This document shows, one piece after another, positions 52,934 through 64,000 of a stretch of DNA of 64,000 bases. This DNA is from Trichosphaerium sp. ATCC 40318. Lineage: Eukaryota; Discosea; Flabellinia; Trichosidae. Positions within the stretch are counted from its first letter, which is position 1. The number at the start of each line of letters is the position of its first letter. Position numbers and translations under genes: made by a program. The stretch covers positions 1-64,000 of the forward strand of contig JALMLS010000168.1 in NCBI GenBank assembly GCA_038496445.1. Direction: 5' to 3'. The notes beneath the pieces were generated by a model. The model did not search any database, was not told where the DNA came from, and saw only the letters and a program-made list of their open reading frames with translations.

Positions 52934-54364
52934 ATGGACGCCTCGGCAACTCTAGAGTCTAGAACGCGTGCTCACTGTAAGAAATTCAGAGCCAACGACA
53001 CTCGGGCGTTGTGGGAGCTATTTACCACAGTTGTTACCTATGCAATCGTCGACTGCCTCATTACAACACTACCTGCTTGGTTATGGATAATATTGAAGGC
53101 ATATGTTGCCGTTCGTACTTTTGTCGTATTTCACGATTGTTGTCACGAAGCCTTTTTTACATCTCGTGTGTGGAATAAGCGCGTGGGAACCTTCCTCGGT
53201 GCATTTGTATTAACACCATACGATCACTGGAGATACACCCACAATGTAAACCATCACCACGTATTCGGCTTGTACCGTGGTACGTATTAAACGCGAATCT
53301 AGCAACCTGGAAAAACTTTTTTTTTGTTTTTGCATCAGTTGCCCTTATTTGTTTTTGATCACTCTCTAAAAATGCACTAACGCTAAGGGAGTAATAAATT
53401 AAAGTTGATTGCTCAAGTTAACCCAACAGAAAAAATATTTCTGAGCTTTTTTGTGTGAACTCCTTTTTCCTTTTTTTGGCATTTTTTACTGTACTGCTTA
53501 ACGTTTATACATTTTGAACCTTACATTGTATACACATTAGATACAAGAGACTCTGGACAGACACTATTATTCACAAAACAATCATGGGAGGAAATGCCGT
53601 TTTGGAAAAAGTGTGTTTCTCGTGTATTCCGTGATCCTTTTGTATTCGTTACTATTACAGCTATGCTTCATTTCTACAAGTACCGTTTACCATACTACAA
53701 AGGATGGTTATTTGTTGATGTTTTTTGCGTTGCCTACCATGCTCTCTTTATATGGCTTGGATTGAAATACTGGTTATACCTAAACATTGCCACTATGCTT
53801 GCTGATGGTACTGGACTAATGTTGTTCCATTTGCAACACAGCGTAAACCCGTACGTAACATTCATTCTTCGGTTTCAGAAAAACTAAAAATACGAAGCCA
53901 CTCACGCAAGTTTATACGCCATTTCGATGACATATGCTTCTCTTGTGTCTTGTAAACCGTATTAACTGTTTATTTAGTGTCTACAAGGTTAAGGAAGGCG
54001 AAAAGAGATCCGGTTACGAAGTTGCTATCAAGGGATCAACTCACCTCCTAGTCGCCTGGTATCTCAAGTTTATGACCATGGGCATCCAATACCACCACAT
54101 CCATCACTTGGACTCTAAAGTGCCTGGATATTACCTCAAAGAGTGTCATGAGGTGCGATTTTTATTTAAACTTGCATTACAACAGTTGCAGTTTCTTAAT
54201 CTTAACTTTAGAGCGCACCTCCTGGTATGTGGGATGATGTCGTTCAAGTTGACGCCAAAAGAGCTCTACGCTCATTTTTTGATGCCATGTACGATGAAAA
54301 AACTGGCACAGCTGTATCATTCCCTATTTACGAGTGGTTATTGGGTCCTTTTAGTCCTAAGTAA
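52934..54364 (+). CDS. Membrane fatty acid desaturase
   Basis: Four main coding blocks after splicing. All three histidine boxes are present: 'FHDCCHEAFF' (HDxxH), 'HNVNHHHVFG' (HxxxHHH) and 'GIQYHHIHHLDSKVPGYYLK' (HHxxHH). Between them are hydrophobic segments ('FVTITAMLHFYKYRLPYY', 'WLYLNIATMLADGTGLMLFH'). Junctions are phase-consistent: YR|DTRDSGQTLLFTKQSWEE, NP|VYKVKEGEKRSGYEVA, CHE|SAPPGMWDDVV. The box-3 context 'HHIHHLDSKVPGY..ECHE' is typical of the COG3239 group that acts on lipid-bound fatty acids, such as delta-12/omega-3-type or related enzymes; regiospecificity cannot be read. A diiron ER membrane enzyme is expected. No cytochrome b5 domain is fused. Confidence 0.9.
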
Positions 54365-54741
54365 TCAAGCACAAAAAAAAAACTTTCTAAAGAACGAAAT
54401 CTCGTCCTTTGTTAATAAACGCTACGAAAGCTCAAACATTTTAAATCCTGTGCGATAAAACGTCATTGCGACAGATTTTTTTTTTGAAGGCTCAGTTTTT
54501 ATGTCTACTCGCGTAGATAGTTTGTTGATTCGTTCTTGTATTTGTCATAGATAACGTAAACAGTGTTGTGGTAATGCTGGGATGTTATTCCTTAGATGAA
54601 TAGCAAGTTATTTTACACAGTGTCAAAAAAAGCGTTGCCAACCCTTATTTTCTTCCAAGCTTTATAATATCGCTCGTTGTAGGGCTAACAAAGGGAAAGA
54701 GCGTGACTTTGAATTCATTCTAAGCCAAGATCATTGCTTTC

Positions 54742-55369
54742 TTAATCCTTCTCTGTTTCATGTAATCCAAAGCCAATACAGTCTATAATGCGTTAATACG
54801 TTTCTTTTTGCCGCTTGTTAAATGTTTAAACCATTAGAACAAAAAATTTAGTAAATAAGAGCGTTTTGAGACCCTTGAAGTGAATAACGAACGTGTCGCA
54901 ATTTTTGAGCAATTTTTTCTTGCAGAAGCGTGTTTCGTTTTTAATTATTAATGGCGCCACTGAGTTGATTTACGTACGTAGAATGGTGCGCGTATCAATA
55001 AGCTGTACTTCGATCGATTACCAGGGAGAGAAAAAGCCAATGCGGTACCGGCGTATGCCAATCTCTCACAGGTTCTGAAGAGGTCATTTACGTCTTGAGG
55101 TTGATGGAAGAAGTAGTCAGCGAAACAAGCGCCGGCGTCACCTAAGTTGTACAAAGCTAGTGGTGCTAGTACAGCAAAGTTCTACGACGGAATTAGTGAT
55201 TTACAGAGCTACAAGCTTTTAAAAGATTGAGGCGGTCTAAAACAACGAATTAACACTACAATTATTATCGTACAAGGTATTGGAGAGGGTGATAGCCTGT
55301 TGCGTTACTGAACTTGTACACTGTACCGCCAATAGCAATGCTAGCCGCTGGAATTGGAGTGGTAGCCAT
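54742..55369 (-). CDS. Unknown protein, probably with membrane-associated helix
   Basis: Exon 1 (from 55369): 'MATTPIPAASIAIGGTVYKF', 'SNATGYHPLQYL'. Exon 2: 'NFAVLAPLALYNLGDAGACF', 'ADYFFHQPQDVNDLFRTCER', 'LAYAGTALAFSLP'. A last exon at about 54788-54742 can add 'DCIGFGLHETEKD', with an intron of over 200 nt, longer than usual here, so the 3' end is tentative. Codon use is strongly C/G-ending, as in the neighbouring desaturase, suggesting high expression. No family recognised. Confidence 0.5.
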
Positions 55370-55781
55370 TTCTAAGTTGTCTTCAATAGAAAAAAGTGAC
55401 TGCAGTTTTCAATGCTGTTCTCTTTGGAACAATCTATCACAAAATAATCAGTTACTATTGCTTGTATTGCTATACATGCGTTGCAAGCTCGTAGTTTGAG
55501 CAAAGCTGTATCTCGTTAGCGTGCGTATTAAGAAGCACAGTTGTTAGGTCAGTTGTATCACGTGTATGTTGCAGAGCTAGAATTGCGCAAAAGGGCTCCT
55601 AGTTTATTGTGACCGTCCCTTCGCTACTCCATAGGAAAAGCGTACAAATTAGAAAATTAGCGAATTTTTGTCGTTTACTTTGTTTTAACGCACTCATACC
55701 ATACCGTTTACGATAAGAGTGCTTGGGTCCAATACACATTTGCAAGAGGGTTTATTTAGGCTGTAATTAAGGCTGTACGTC

Positions 55782-56163
55782 ATGAACACGGATAAAACGG
55801 AGAGTAGAAAGCGAAAGAGTAAAGCACCTTGCACCAAGAGGCGAAAAAGGGCTAAAAAAGCGAAAAAAGAGCCAGATCCACCTCTATGGAAAGTTTTCCC
55901 ATCACCGTTTGTTTCACGAGAAGTATATGAAGCATTTAAAACCAAAGGGTACGAAACAAATTTTTGATGCACCTGGTATTGTTGTGTTCTCTCAGAAAAA
56001 ACCAGATGTCACGTGACGATGCTACACATGTAGTGAAACCTGCCATGCTTTTGCTCGTACTTTGTGAGAACTTTATGGAGCTGACAATGTCTTTAGTTTT
56101 ATAACATCTTTTTGGGGAGACGAAACACTTGACATTGTTGAATTGATGGATAAACTTGTGTAG
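55782..56163 (+). CDS. Small basic (nuclear-type) protein, unknown
   Basis: 'MNTDKTESRKRKSKAPCTKR', a dense Lys/Arg patch, then after a phase-consistent splice 'YMKHLKPKGTKQIFDAPGIV', 'VFSQKKPDVT' and, after another intron holding CACGTG, 'FITSFWGDETLDIVELMDKL', 'V', TAG. About 105 residues with an obvious nuclear-localisation-like start. Unspliced, the frame would end at 55967. No domain recognised. Confidence 0.5.
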
Positions 56164-56227
56164 TTCTTTGTTCATAAGCTCATTTATAACTTATAATAGG
56201 CCAATAAAGGATAATAAAAGGGTAGGC

Positions 56228-57721
56228 ATGATGACTATATTAATGCCAGGCGAAAGTCGTGGATACTACCTTACTATGAAGTAAGACTCTAAACTTTTTT
56301 TTTCTTTTTTTTGACATTTTCCTCCAAACTAAACGTATTTAGCACGTTGTTCTTCAAGATGAAAGTAGGTGATGCTGTTATTGTACAAGATCCAAAATAC
56401 AAGGAATACATTGTTGGGAAAGTGGCCAGCGGAGTTGAGTATGCAAAAGAGTCTGACTTTATTGGTACGTATTTAACAATGGTTGATTATGTCTAAGTAT
56501 TTTTCCAGACTCCCAGATTTGCAGGTCTGAAATGCTTCCTTTCAGACGAGTGAAGTGGCTTAAAGTATCAAATGGTAATGCAATAAACGGTAATCCTTGG
56601 GGCGGTTTATTTGAAGAGGTACAGATCGTCAAATTGAAGAGTAAATTTACTTCATTCATTTGTTTTTTCAAACCAAATTTTAGATAGCGATTGAGACTCA
56701 AGACACAGTCAATGGTGAAAAGAAAGATACTTAACAAAGGACCTACTATCCATAATTATTTGGGAAAGCCAAAAACGGTTATATACAGACCGTTTATACT
56801 GCGACCATCAGTTGTAAGGAACTTTACACCCGAGGTACATTTGATCTGTCATCTTCTTTAAACTTCCTTCTCATTGATCCATCCAATTAAAGGACGGAAG
56901 AGTATTCGAGTCTAATGGCATTACTACATATAACCCAATACAAATGTACAAGGTAAATATCTTGGAACACCCTATACGTTTGTGTTCTTGTGAACAAACT
57001 CTTTTAGTTTTTCCGATTGTAGTATAAATATTCGGTTAATGTCCCATGGTTTGCAAACCGTAGGATCAATGAAATCAACACTGGAGAAGGAGGTGAACAT
57101 GTACTTAATGGCGTAGATGGTTCTAATATAGTTCTTGATGATACCATAAACATACTTCCTATACAAGCACCGAGTACAACCAACATCGATTCAAATGAAG
57201 AACAACCACAAAAACCTCAAATTAAAACGGAAAAGAATAGTTCACCAACAACAACAAAAGAACTCTTATTCCACAAAATGGATACAGATGACAACGACAA
57301 CGATGGTAATCACATATTGCAAATTTTGCGCCTTATCTTACCTTTCTTATTTTATACAGAAGAAGAAATTGAGATTGATCTGACAGGGGAGGATGACGAG
57401 GAGTTTGAAGGCACATCAGGCTACCACCAGTTCAAACTGCCATCTGTGAGTATACTATCATCTAAACCTTTGGATTATATTAAAAAAGGTGACTTATTAA
57501 GTGATAGTATTGTTTTTGCTTGCTGAATCCTTTTAGAAACTACACCTCTTCAATCACATGTCAATAAAGCCAAAGATTGGAAAACAATTGAAGATGAGAA
57601 ACAAGCAAGTTTATTAAAGATACAGAAGCTGAAGAAACTTATCAATGAAGAAAAACAACATCTCAATAATCTATACGAGCAACAAGCAAACTTGACTATA
57701 AATAAACAAACACAAAATTAA
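56228..57721 (+). CDS. EVE/Mrr-N-like domain protein with SUMO-interacting-like motif
   Basis: Exons join to 'MPGESRGYYLTMNTLFFKMK', 'VGDAVIVQDPKYKEYIVGKV', 'ASGVEYAKESDF', 'PFRRVKWLKV'. The order (uncharged 'RGYYL' start, 'GDxVIV', 'GKV.sGVEY', 'RRVKWL') matches the small beta domain at the N-terminus of Mrr-type restriction and EVE-like proteins, which read modified bases or small ligands. Later exons give 'YLGKPKTVIYRPFILRPSVV', an Asn/Gln/Thr linker, 'EEEIEIDLTGEDDEE' (hydrophobic-IDLT plus acidic run, the form of a SUMO-interacting motif) and a C-terminal coiled coil ('LLKIQKLKKLINEEKQHLNN'). A nuclear or chromatin role is inferred. Confidence 0.65.
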
Positions 57722-58117
57722 TTGGGCTACCTTACATTCATTACACATTTACAAGCGGGACTTTTTAAGCGTTTAATTAAAGCTCACCTCTTGAGCGCCA
57801 GCCAATGCCTTAAAATTTTACCTGTTGTTTCAATCAGGCACACCTGCCAACAATCTGATGAGACAGACTAACTCTCTAAGTTTTTTTGAAATTATATATA
57901 ATTTCTTTAAGCGGATTTCTGTCCTTGTTCTCCCAACACGAGGCCCTTTGCTTACAATAAGCTAAATTTATGTAATACACAGGTTTAAGATAGTGCCCAT
58001 ATTTGACTCCACGCCAATAATCGCGTGTTTTCTATTCTTGTCATTTAAATAGTAACACAAGGTGAGAAGTGACTCGTTTATTTATTATCAAACAAACTAT
58101 TGTTAACATTGTAACTT
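57722..58117. other. Convergent intergenic region, nothing recognised
   Basis: Lies between the 3' ends of the EVE-like and kelch genes. It should contain both polyadenylation sites; no element stands out. Confidence 0.4.
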
Positions 58118-59611
58118 TTAAATGCAGTAGGAATCAAAGTGATCAGTTGTCGAATACCCATGATGAATACCTCCACCACCAATGTAAAGTTTACCCTGGT
58201 ATAGAAGAGGATATATACCATGTCTAGGAAGAGGCATATCCTTTCCAGAACGCCATGAATTGGTTGAAGGATTATAGATATCAACACGAGAGTAAACAAA
58301 ATTAGAAGTTGCGTTTTTACCAGTTTTTGTTTCTCCCCCGAATATGTAGAACTCTCCTACACCGTTTGCGTTTTCAGCATACCTTGCTGTACCCATACCA
58401 CCTTGACTAAGTTAAAAAAAAAAGTGTATCCAAAAATACGCTCAAGTCAAGATTTGTTGTACCTCTTTCTTGAGGGAACGGTTTGAGTTTTGAACCTTCA
58501 TCTTCACTTGTCTATTTTTAGATTAAAAATCACAAATCGCACGTGCGATTTTTTTGTTTATTCTCTCTTAAACTATTCGTACCTCCCACTTGTCTGTTTT
58601 TGGATCGTAGACCTGAATAGTATTGTATCCATTAGAAACTACATTTCTACCCGTCCTTCCGCCAAAAATCCACATCTTCTCTCCTTCAGAAGTAGTTGCA
58701 GCGTGATTTCTCAAGCAAACTGTTAGTTAATTATATGGATAACGAACAATCCTTACCTTCCATACGGCATAGGTTTCATGTAGGACCATGAATTTGTAGC
58801 TACAGAACTTAGTCCAAGTTATCATCCATTTAAACGTACCAACATCATATTTTCCACATTGCGTGGTTGTGTTTGTTCCACCTCTTCTATGACCGTCTTC
58901 AAAGCCTTGAACACCGCCACAAGCGTAAATGTAACCGTTTATGTAGGCAGAGCATACAGAACCACCGTCCCAAGGCATGCTAAGATTTCACATTAAATTA
59001 GGAAAAAACTTCTTGACAGAGCAAAAAAAGAGCATCAACTTACGGTTTGCCTTCTTTCCATGTGTTCGTTTTAGTATTGTATATCTGGATGGTACCATAG
59101 GAGTTTTCGTCAATACCACCAACAACATACCATAAATCTAGTTGAATAATAAGAGAACAAAGAAAAGTACGATGAACTTTTTTATTTTTCTGTACCATCG
59201 ATTACGTGGGCCGAGTGGTGGTTACCAGCATGTATTCTATTTGCTACAGCTGACCATTTGTTTGTCTTGAAATCATACTTATATGTATCGGTATTAGCCT
59301 GTAACTAGTTAGAGGATGTATACCCGAAAGTTGAAAAACGGTTAATCAAAATATTTTTCGCTCTACTTTTCGTTCGAAACGGTTGTTCCAAACAGCGTCG
59401 ACAATTTATAAAATTACCTCTCCTGCGAGATACAAGGCATCACCAATAACGGCACCAGCGACTTCTCCTGTCTCTTTCGGCATATTTGGGAGACTTTCGT
59501 CCCAAGTATTGCTTGTACAACAGTTTGACAAGCAAACGAACCTATCACGTGATTAATTTCAAAAAACCAACTAAAATAGCCAAAAGGAACATACAATAGA
59601 ACAATACGCAT
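58118..59611 (-). CDS. Secreted kelch-repeat protein
   Basis: The start exon plus splice gives a signal peptide 'MRIVLLFVCLSNCCTS'; the first intron contains CACGTG. At least five kelch blades follow, each with the GG pair and spaced Tyr/Trp: 'GEVAGAVIGDALYLAGE', 'NHHSAHVIDDLWYVVGGIDE', 'GSVCSAYINGYIYACGGVQG', 'NHAATTSEGEKMWIFGGRTG', 'GEFYIFGGETK', and last 'RHGIYPLLYQGKLYIGGGGI'. Interblade motifs such as 'YDPKTDKWE' and 'YNPSTNSWRSGKDMPLPRHG' are typical. It is unlike cytosolic BTB-kelch adaptors because it is exported. It resembles secreted kelch or galactose-oxidase-like propellers, but I see no oxidase active-site motif. Confidence 0.85.
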
Positions 59612-60667
59612 TGTTGATACAACGTTTAAACAAAAAGCAGCCGTTATCACGAAACCGCGCTGTATTTGATTGTGAACGGTCTTGGCGTTTTCAACAAGAA
59701 AAAAAGTCGACATTGACATTCGTTTTGAGTAGTAGCTACTATCGTGTAATGTACCTCCTTGATACTTTAGTAGCTTTCAAGGCAACAAAATGATTGCTTA
59801 CAAGTTTGAAGTATCAAAGTTTAAGATCTTTCAAAACTCAATTTCAACAGTTCCAGTAATTTACGTAAATTTACAAGCACGTTACTATGTTACACACCAT
59901 TATTTTTAGTTGATGTGAACACGTATCGCGTAGCTATTTGCTAAGAATCTTCTTCTAAATGTTCGTTCTAATCGTCAAGATATAATATTATATACAAAGT
60001 CACATCGTGACCCAGCGACAATGAGATATATGCTACAACCGTGCGGCTGTATGCTAGCACGTGTACATTAACATAATTCATAGTTCTACTTTGTATACTA
60101 GGAGTGTAAATGTACACCTTGAAAAACAACAATACCATGAGATTGACTTCACAACGGTTTTCCTACCAATGGAGCTTGCGGATATATATTGCATACGGAT
60201 CAAGTATACGTTCTAGCACCTGGTGTCAAACATTCAACAAAAAAAAAAGTCTTAGCTTAATTGAAAAACGTTCCAGGTTTAAATGAAATCCGACATAGTA
60301 TTGCCATGGCTAGCTACAAACATGTATTAAACGGCTTGATGTAAGGATAGCGAAGATAACCAAACCAACTACAAAAAGAGTTCTATCATTGTGTATGTAC
60401 GGCATGGTGCTGATACTATTGTAGGATCATAATATAAAGGTAACGTGATAAACATTTTATAGTTGTTTTGGCTCTTTTGTAGGTGATTGTAAAAGTTGAT
60501 TCTGAGACGTTTAATGAACTAATCTTAAGGACGATGTAGACCAAGTCATTAAGGCACCCTTATTAGATTAATAAATTAACTATCTCGGCAATATACTGCT
60601 CTTTCGTAATCAATTTATCAGATTTGTTAGACGTTTGTTAGACGAATACTAACACTCTGACCATAAA
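59612..60667. other. Intergenic stretch of about 1 kb, nothing recognised
   Basis: One CACGTG at about 60058. Short frames only. Contains the promoters of the kelch gene (minus) and F-box/LRR gene (plus). Confidence 0.4.
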
Positions 60668-61486
60668 ATGAAAAAGAAAATACAACAACATACAGACCAA
60701 GCATTCGACCTTGTTGCGCTACCAATTGAAATAATAGTCCATATTCTCAAACAAGGGCCACATACACTCCGTACAGCCCAAACAAGTCATCTTTTGCGGG
60801 ATATTGTTCACAACCACGTTGGATATGGTCATATCAGAATAAAAAATGAAACAGAGGCTCAGATGCTCTCTGGTAGTCCATTACTCGAAAATACAATAAT
60901 CAACGTTCAAGGATCAAAATTAAAGGATAAAGCAATCAGATTGTTGGCAGGTGTACATACTATCTACATATCTAATTGTAAAACAATAACAGACAATGGC
61001 ATCAGGGCATTAGCTGGTGTTCATGAGATTGATATATCTTTTACCAATGTAACAGATGAAGGTTTGAGTGCCTTAGCAGGTGTACATACTATCAACTTGG
61101 ATAGCTGTAAATCAATAACAGATAAGGGTGTAAAGGTGTTGGCTGGTGTACATGATATTAACTTATCATTTACAACCTCTAATATAACAGATGAGGGTAT
61201 TAAGGCGTTGGCAGGTGTGCGCACTATCAGGCTTACTTATTGTAAATCAATAACAGACTATGGCATCAAGGCATTGGCAGGTGTACGTGAGATTTCTTTA
61301 TCATTTACAAGTGTAACAGACGAAGGCATTATGGCTTTGGCAGGTGTACATACTATTTCCTTGATGCATTGTAAATCAATAACAGAAGTAGGGTTAAAGG
61401 CACTTGTAGGTGTACATACCATCTACATGGAAAACGACAGACGATCTGAGTTTGGTGCCCTTGACTTAGGTATAATCTATTTGTAA
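60668..61486 (+). CDS. F-box-like protein with leucine-rich repeats, paralogue
   Basis: Single exon, 272 residues. F-box-like start 'LVALPIEIIVHILKQGPHTL', 'TSHLLRDIVHNHVGYGHIRI', then 'MLSGSPLLENTIINVQGSKL', which matches the corresponding part of the 26126 gene. Eight or so repeats follow: 'ITDNGIRALAGVHEIDISFT', 'NVTDEGLSALAGVHTINLDS', and so on, alternating Cys-type ('SCKSITDxG') and beta-type ('SFTxVTDEG') units. It ends abruptly after 'LVGVHTIYMEN' with a short unrelated tail, so it is shorter than its paralogue and may be a recent truncation. Confidence 0.85.
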   Translation: MKKKIQQHTDQAFDLVALPIEIIVHILKQGPHTLRTAQTSHLLRDIVHNHVGYGHIRIKNETEAQMLSGSPLLENTIINVQGSKLKDKAIRLLAGVHTIYISNCKTITDNGIRALAGVHEIDISFTNVTDEGLSALAGVHTINLDSCKSITDKGVKVLAGVHDINLSFTTSNITDEGIKALAGVRTIRLTYCKSITDYGIKALAGVREISLSFTSVTDEGIMALAGVHTISLMHCKSITEVGLKALVGVHTIYMENDRRSEFGALDLGIIYL

Positions 61487-63084
61487 GCAAAAAAGTCGAA
61501 TTGTGTTTTGGCAGTTGTTCAATAAAGTTCCAACACAACTTTCTATTATCTTTGCCTTTGGAATGGTTCATTACTAACTGCAAGATTCTTATCATTACTT
61601 ATGTGATAAGTGTTCACTTGTTAAAGTATGGAGCCAATGAAGATTGCACAGTGCTAAAGAACGTTCATGAAGGGTGCTACAGTTCTATCTTTTCCAACTA
61701 TATGTTTGCCATATGAGTCATATTAACTTGATTTTAGAGTATCACTGGAACCAAGACTTCATCATCAAAGTGGTATCCTATTGGTGGGTCTACACAAAGA
61801 AATGTTCCATTCTGGAAAAGACCAGTATTTATATGTGTGGCAAAAAAGTAGTTCGCTCTTCTCATTGAACGTGTTGTACAACCTCTTACATCTGATATTG
61901 GTGAAACCCCGCATCCACACTGGTGCGATTAACAGCTGAGGATAATTGTAACACTATCGATCAAATTTCTTAGGACTTGTTAACTTTTTTGAACCGTAAT
62001 GTGCCATTGTATTGAACTGCTACTTGCCGATGTTGTTTTACAATACTACCTTACTTAAACAGCTATCTTTCACTTCAAACGTCACTAAAATACTCGTTTA
62101 TACTGTAATGGTAGTCCTGTTTCAGGCTTGAGCACTGAGTATGGTACAAATTATTTTGATCAATAGCACGATTTATGAACAAACAATTTGCTGTGGTACA
62201 ACTTCGAGCTGTGTTGAGCTGCAGTATATTGTTATAAGAACATTACATAGACGTGAAAGTTCTTCACAGTATCAGTTAGCTTTGTATATCCTTCAGTTAA
62301 CTCATGTACCTTTACTTTAATGTAGAGTTCTCGGTAACTAGCTTGTTGGGTTGGCGTACAACATGGAGCGAAGAAGGGAATGTGGAAGCAAGTGATGAAT
62401 AACTGGTGTATTGTTTGGCATACTACCCATATCAAAACCTCACTTTCATTAAATTAACGGTACCACTAGCTCACTTAGCTTGTACTGTTAACTTTGTTTA
62501 AGTTGAATCACCCATCTTGGATAATGAGGTAGTATTCTATGTCAAGCTACTACAGAGTGGCATGTCGACAAAATTCCCTTGTCCTTGTTCAAGGGTTTTA
62601 AAGTTCCAAAGCCAGTTAGAGCAGAAGCCTAATAGGAAGTTCCGCCTATTGCTTGATACAAGTTTACAAAAGTGCGAGTTTTCTGCCACTTTTTATCACG
62701 TTTTATGTTACCAGACTAACTTTCAGAACGCTGCTTGTAGTTCTTGGATTAGTATTAAACCCCGTGCAATGTCTAAACTCGCTATTTAAAGCTGCAACGT
62801 GAAATGACGTCAAATTGCAAAAAAGTGCAAATTCTCCTTTTGTACAACAATCAAACAAAGTCGAATACGCTTTATTTAATGCAATACTCACATTGGAGTT
62901 GTTAAAAGGAAGTTCGAAGTAAAATAAAGTTCCGGATAAAAGTTTCTGTTGTATTCCGCGGAAATACACGAAAATCACAGAAAAAAAGAAAAATAAAGAC
63001 TCATAATTTCAATACACAGAAGTCAATAGAATCGGCTCCTCAATTGTTCACACTATTAAATTATATACAAACAATACTAGCACC
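61487..63084. other. Intergenic stretch of about 1.6 kb, nothing recognised
   Basis: Several 60-90 codon frames occur on both strands but none has a recognisable domain, signal peptide or consistent splice pattern. The longest gene-free stretch in the right half of the window. Confidence 0.45.
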
Positions 63085-63835
63085 ATGGGTAAAATCACAG
63101 CGTAAGTTCGGAGTTTTGTTTGACTTTTTTTTTTCGTCAAAAAGAGCTAGAAAGGTGCTCTAATATATTTTTGGAGTGTATCATGGCGTAAGACACAAAA
63201 ACGAAAATGAATAATTATTTTTAGAACAAAGGAGTTTAACAGGTCAGCCGATGAGGTATGGAAAGTATTAGGAGATTTCCCAAACATCCAAGCATTTCAT
63301 CCAAATGTAAAAGAATCTCTTTCAGTAAGTGACAGTACAGAAGGTGAGCGAAAATGACCAAAAAAAAAGAGCTTACACATGTATTTCTAACACATACAAA
63401 AAGGTATTGGTGCAACTCGTTCTTGTGAGTTTTATGATGGTGGTAAGATAATTGAAAGAGTGATTGAATGGAGCAACGAGGAACAGTATTATATTATTGA
63501 ACTTGTTGAAGGAACAGCACCAATACGTAAAATGATAGCAAGATGTGGAGTTGTATCGTAAGTAAAAACAGTCCACTTTATTTGTTTGTCACGTGATTCT
63601 TCTGACCTGTGTTTTTAGTACTGGAAAGAATACATGCCAAGTATCAATGTCAAGTGATTATAAACCAAAGTATGGCGTTGTAGGTAAAGTTATGGATAAG
63701 ATGATTATTAAGAATTTGTTTGAATCTCTTGGAAAAGACTTTATGATTGCACTTGATTATCATCTTAAAACTGGAAAGGAGGTTCAAAAGAATACAGTAA
63801 AACATATCAAGTCTGGTAAGCTTACCGACTATTGA
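63085..63835 (+). CDS. SRPBCC / polyketide-cyclase-like (START superfamily) protein
   Basis: Four exons. 'MGKITA' joins 'TKEFNRSADEVWKVLGDFPN', 'IQAFHPNVKESLSVSDSTEG', then 'IGATRSCEFYDGGKIIERVI', 'EWSNEEQYYIIELVEGTAPI' and 'CQVSMSSDYKPKYGVVGKVM', ending with the long C-terminal helix 'LFESLGKDFMIALDYHLKTG'. The opening helix-grip layout (xFxxSADEVWxVLGDFxN... HPxV) and terminal helix are typical of SRPBCC lipid- or small-ligand-binding proteins of about 160-170 residues. The intron before the last exon holds CACGTG. Ligand unknown. Confidence 0.85.
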
Positions 63836-64000
63836 TGAGTAAGTACATCAAACGTGTATTCCTTGTACAATAAAGTAAACCCTTGCTTGGTATTCCACAC
63901 GTGCATTCCACATTACGTATGTGCCCTGGTTTTCCGTGTACAAAGAAGTGCCGTGGTATTGTCAGTAAGAATCCAACCTTAATTAAGATGTGTTGGAACG

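Noticed and set aside
26126-61486. Giant-virus insertion covering the F-box/LRR genes
   Set aside because: Neighbouring genes are intron-rich host-type genes and no capsid, polymerase or other viral hallmark genes are present.

Overview
This window is nuclear DNA of a unicellular eukaryote. It is AT-rich and densely packed with genes on both strands. Most genes carry several very short GT-AG introns (about 35-100 nt) whose phases can be reconciled by hand. The standard code is in use: TAA, TAG and TGA all end good reading frames. The gene content includes a cAMP-receptor-type GPCR, a class I PI3-kinase with PH domains, a RhoGEF with cyclic-nucleotide-binding folds, COMT, ADP-ribosylglycohydrolase, a DUF2256/DUF3253 protein, and F-box/LRR proteins with the 'TDxGxxALAGVHxI' repeat. 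This suits a motile heterotrophic protist of the oomycete, labyrinthulid or amoeboid type. I cannot fix the lineage from sequence alone. I see no rRNA, tRNA or CRISPR array.

Layout. 1-1.9 kb: gene-poor DNA with telomere-like GGGTTA units and an inverted-repeat element. 1.9-11.2 kb: DUF2256/DUF3253 protein, divergent from a cAR-like GPCR that converges on a large PI3K. 11.6-13.1 kb: dispersed repeat copy 1. 13.1-20.3 kb: EGF-containing type I membrane protein, ADP-ribosylglycohydrolase, BTB (KCTD-like) protein and a basic protein. 20.4-23.7 kb: a cluster of small, mostly unrecognised reading frames. 23.7-31.3 kb: repeat copies 2 and 3 bracketing COMT, an F-box/LRR gene and an unknown gene. 31.4-36.6 kb: DH-PH-MORN-cNB-GRAM-cNB protein. 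36.9-43.5 kb: a coiled-coil membrane protein, two tandem secreted paralogues and a GNAT acetyltransferase. 43.9-45.2 kb: inverted repeat copy 4 and an LRR pseudogene fragment. 45.5-51.9 kb: EF-hand fusion protein, Rab-like pseudo-GTPase fusion and a helical-repeat protein. 52.9-64 kb: fatty acid desaturase, several unknown proteins (one with an EVE/Mrr-like N-terminus and a SUMO-interacting-like motif), secreted kelch protein, second F-box/LRR and an SRPBCC-domain protein.

Three genes read as parts of a chemotaxis-type signalling system: the GPCR of the cAMP-receptor class, the PH-containing class I PI3K next to it, and the RhoGEF with two cNB folds. That they work together is inference from family knowledge and co-location only.

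The most unusual sequence-level signals are four. First, the palindrome CACGTG occurs about 60 times by eye where base composition predicts about 7, very often inside introns. Second, a four-copy dispersed repeat has a strongly conserved ~400 bp core that contains an ancient internal duplication. Third, a Rab C-terminal half lacks the P-loop and has a degraded NKxD. Fourth, the PI3K carries DFA where the family has DFG.
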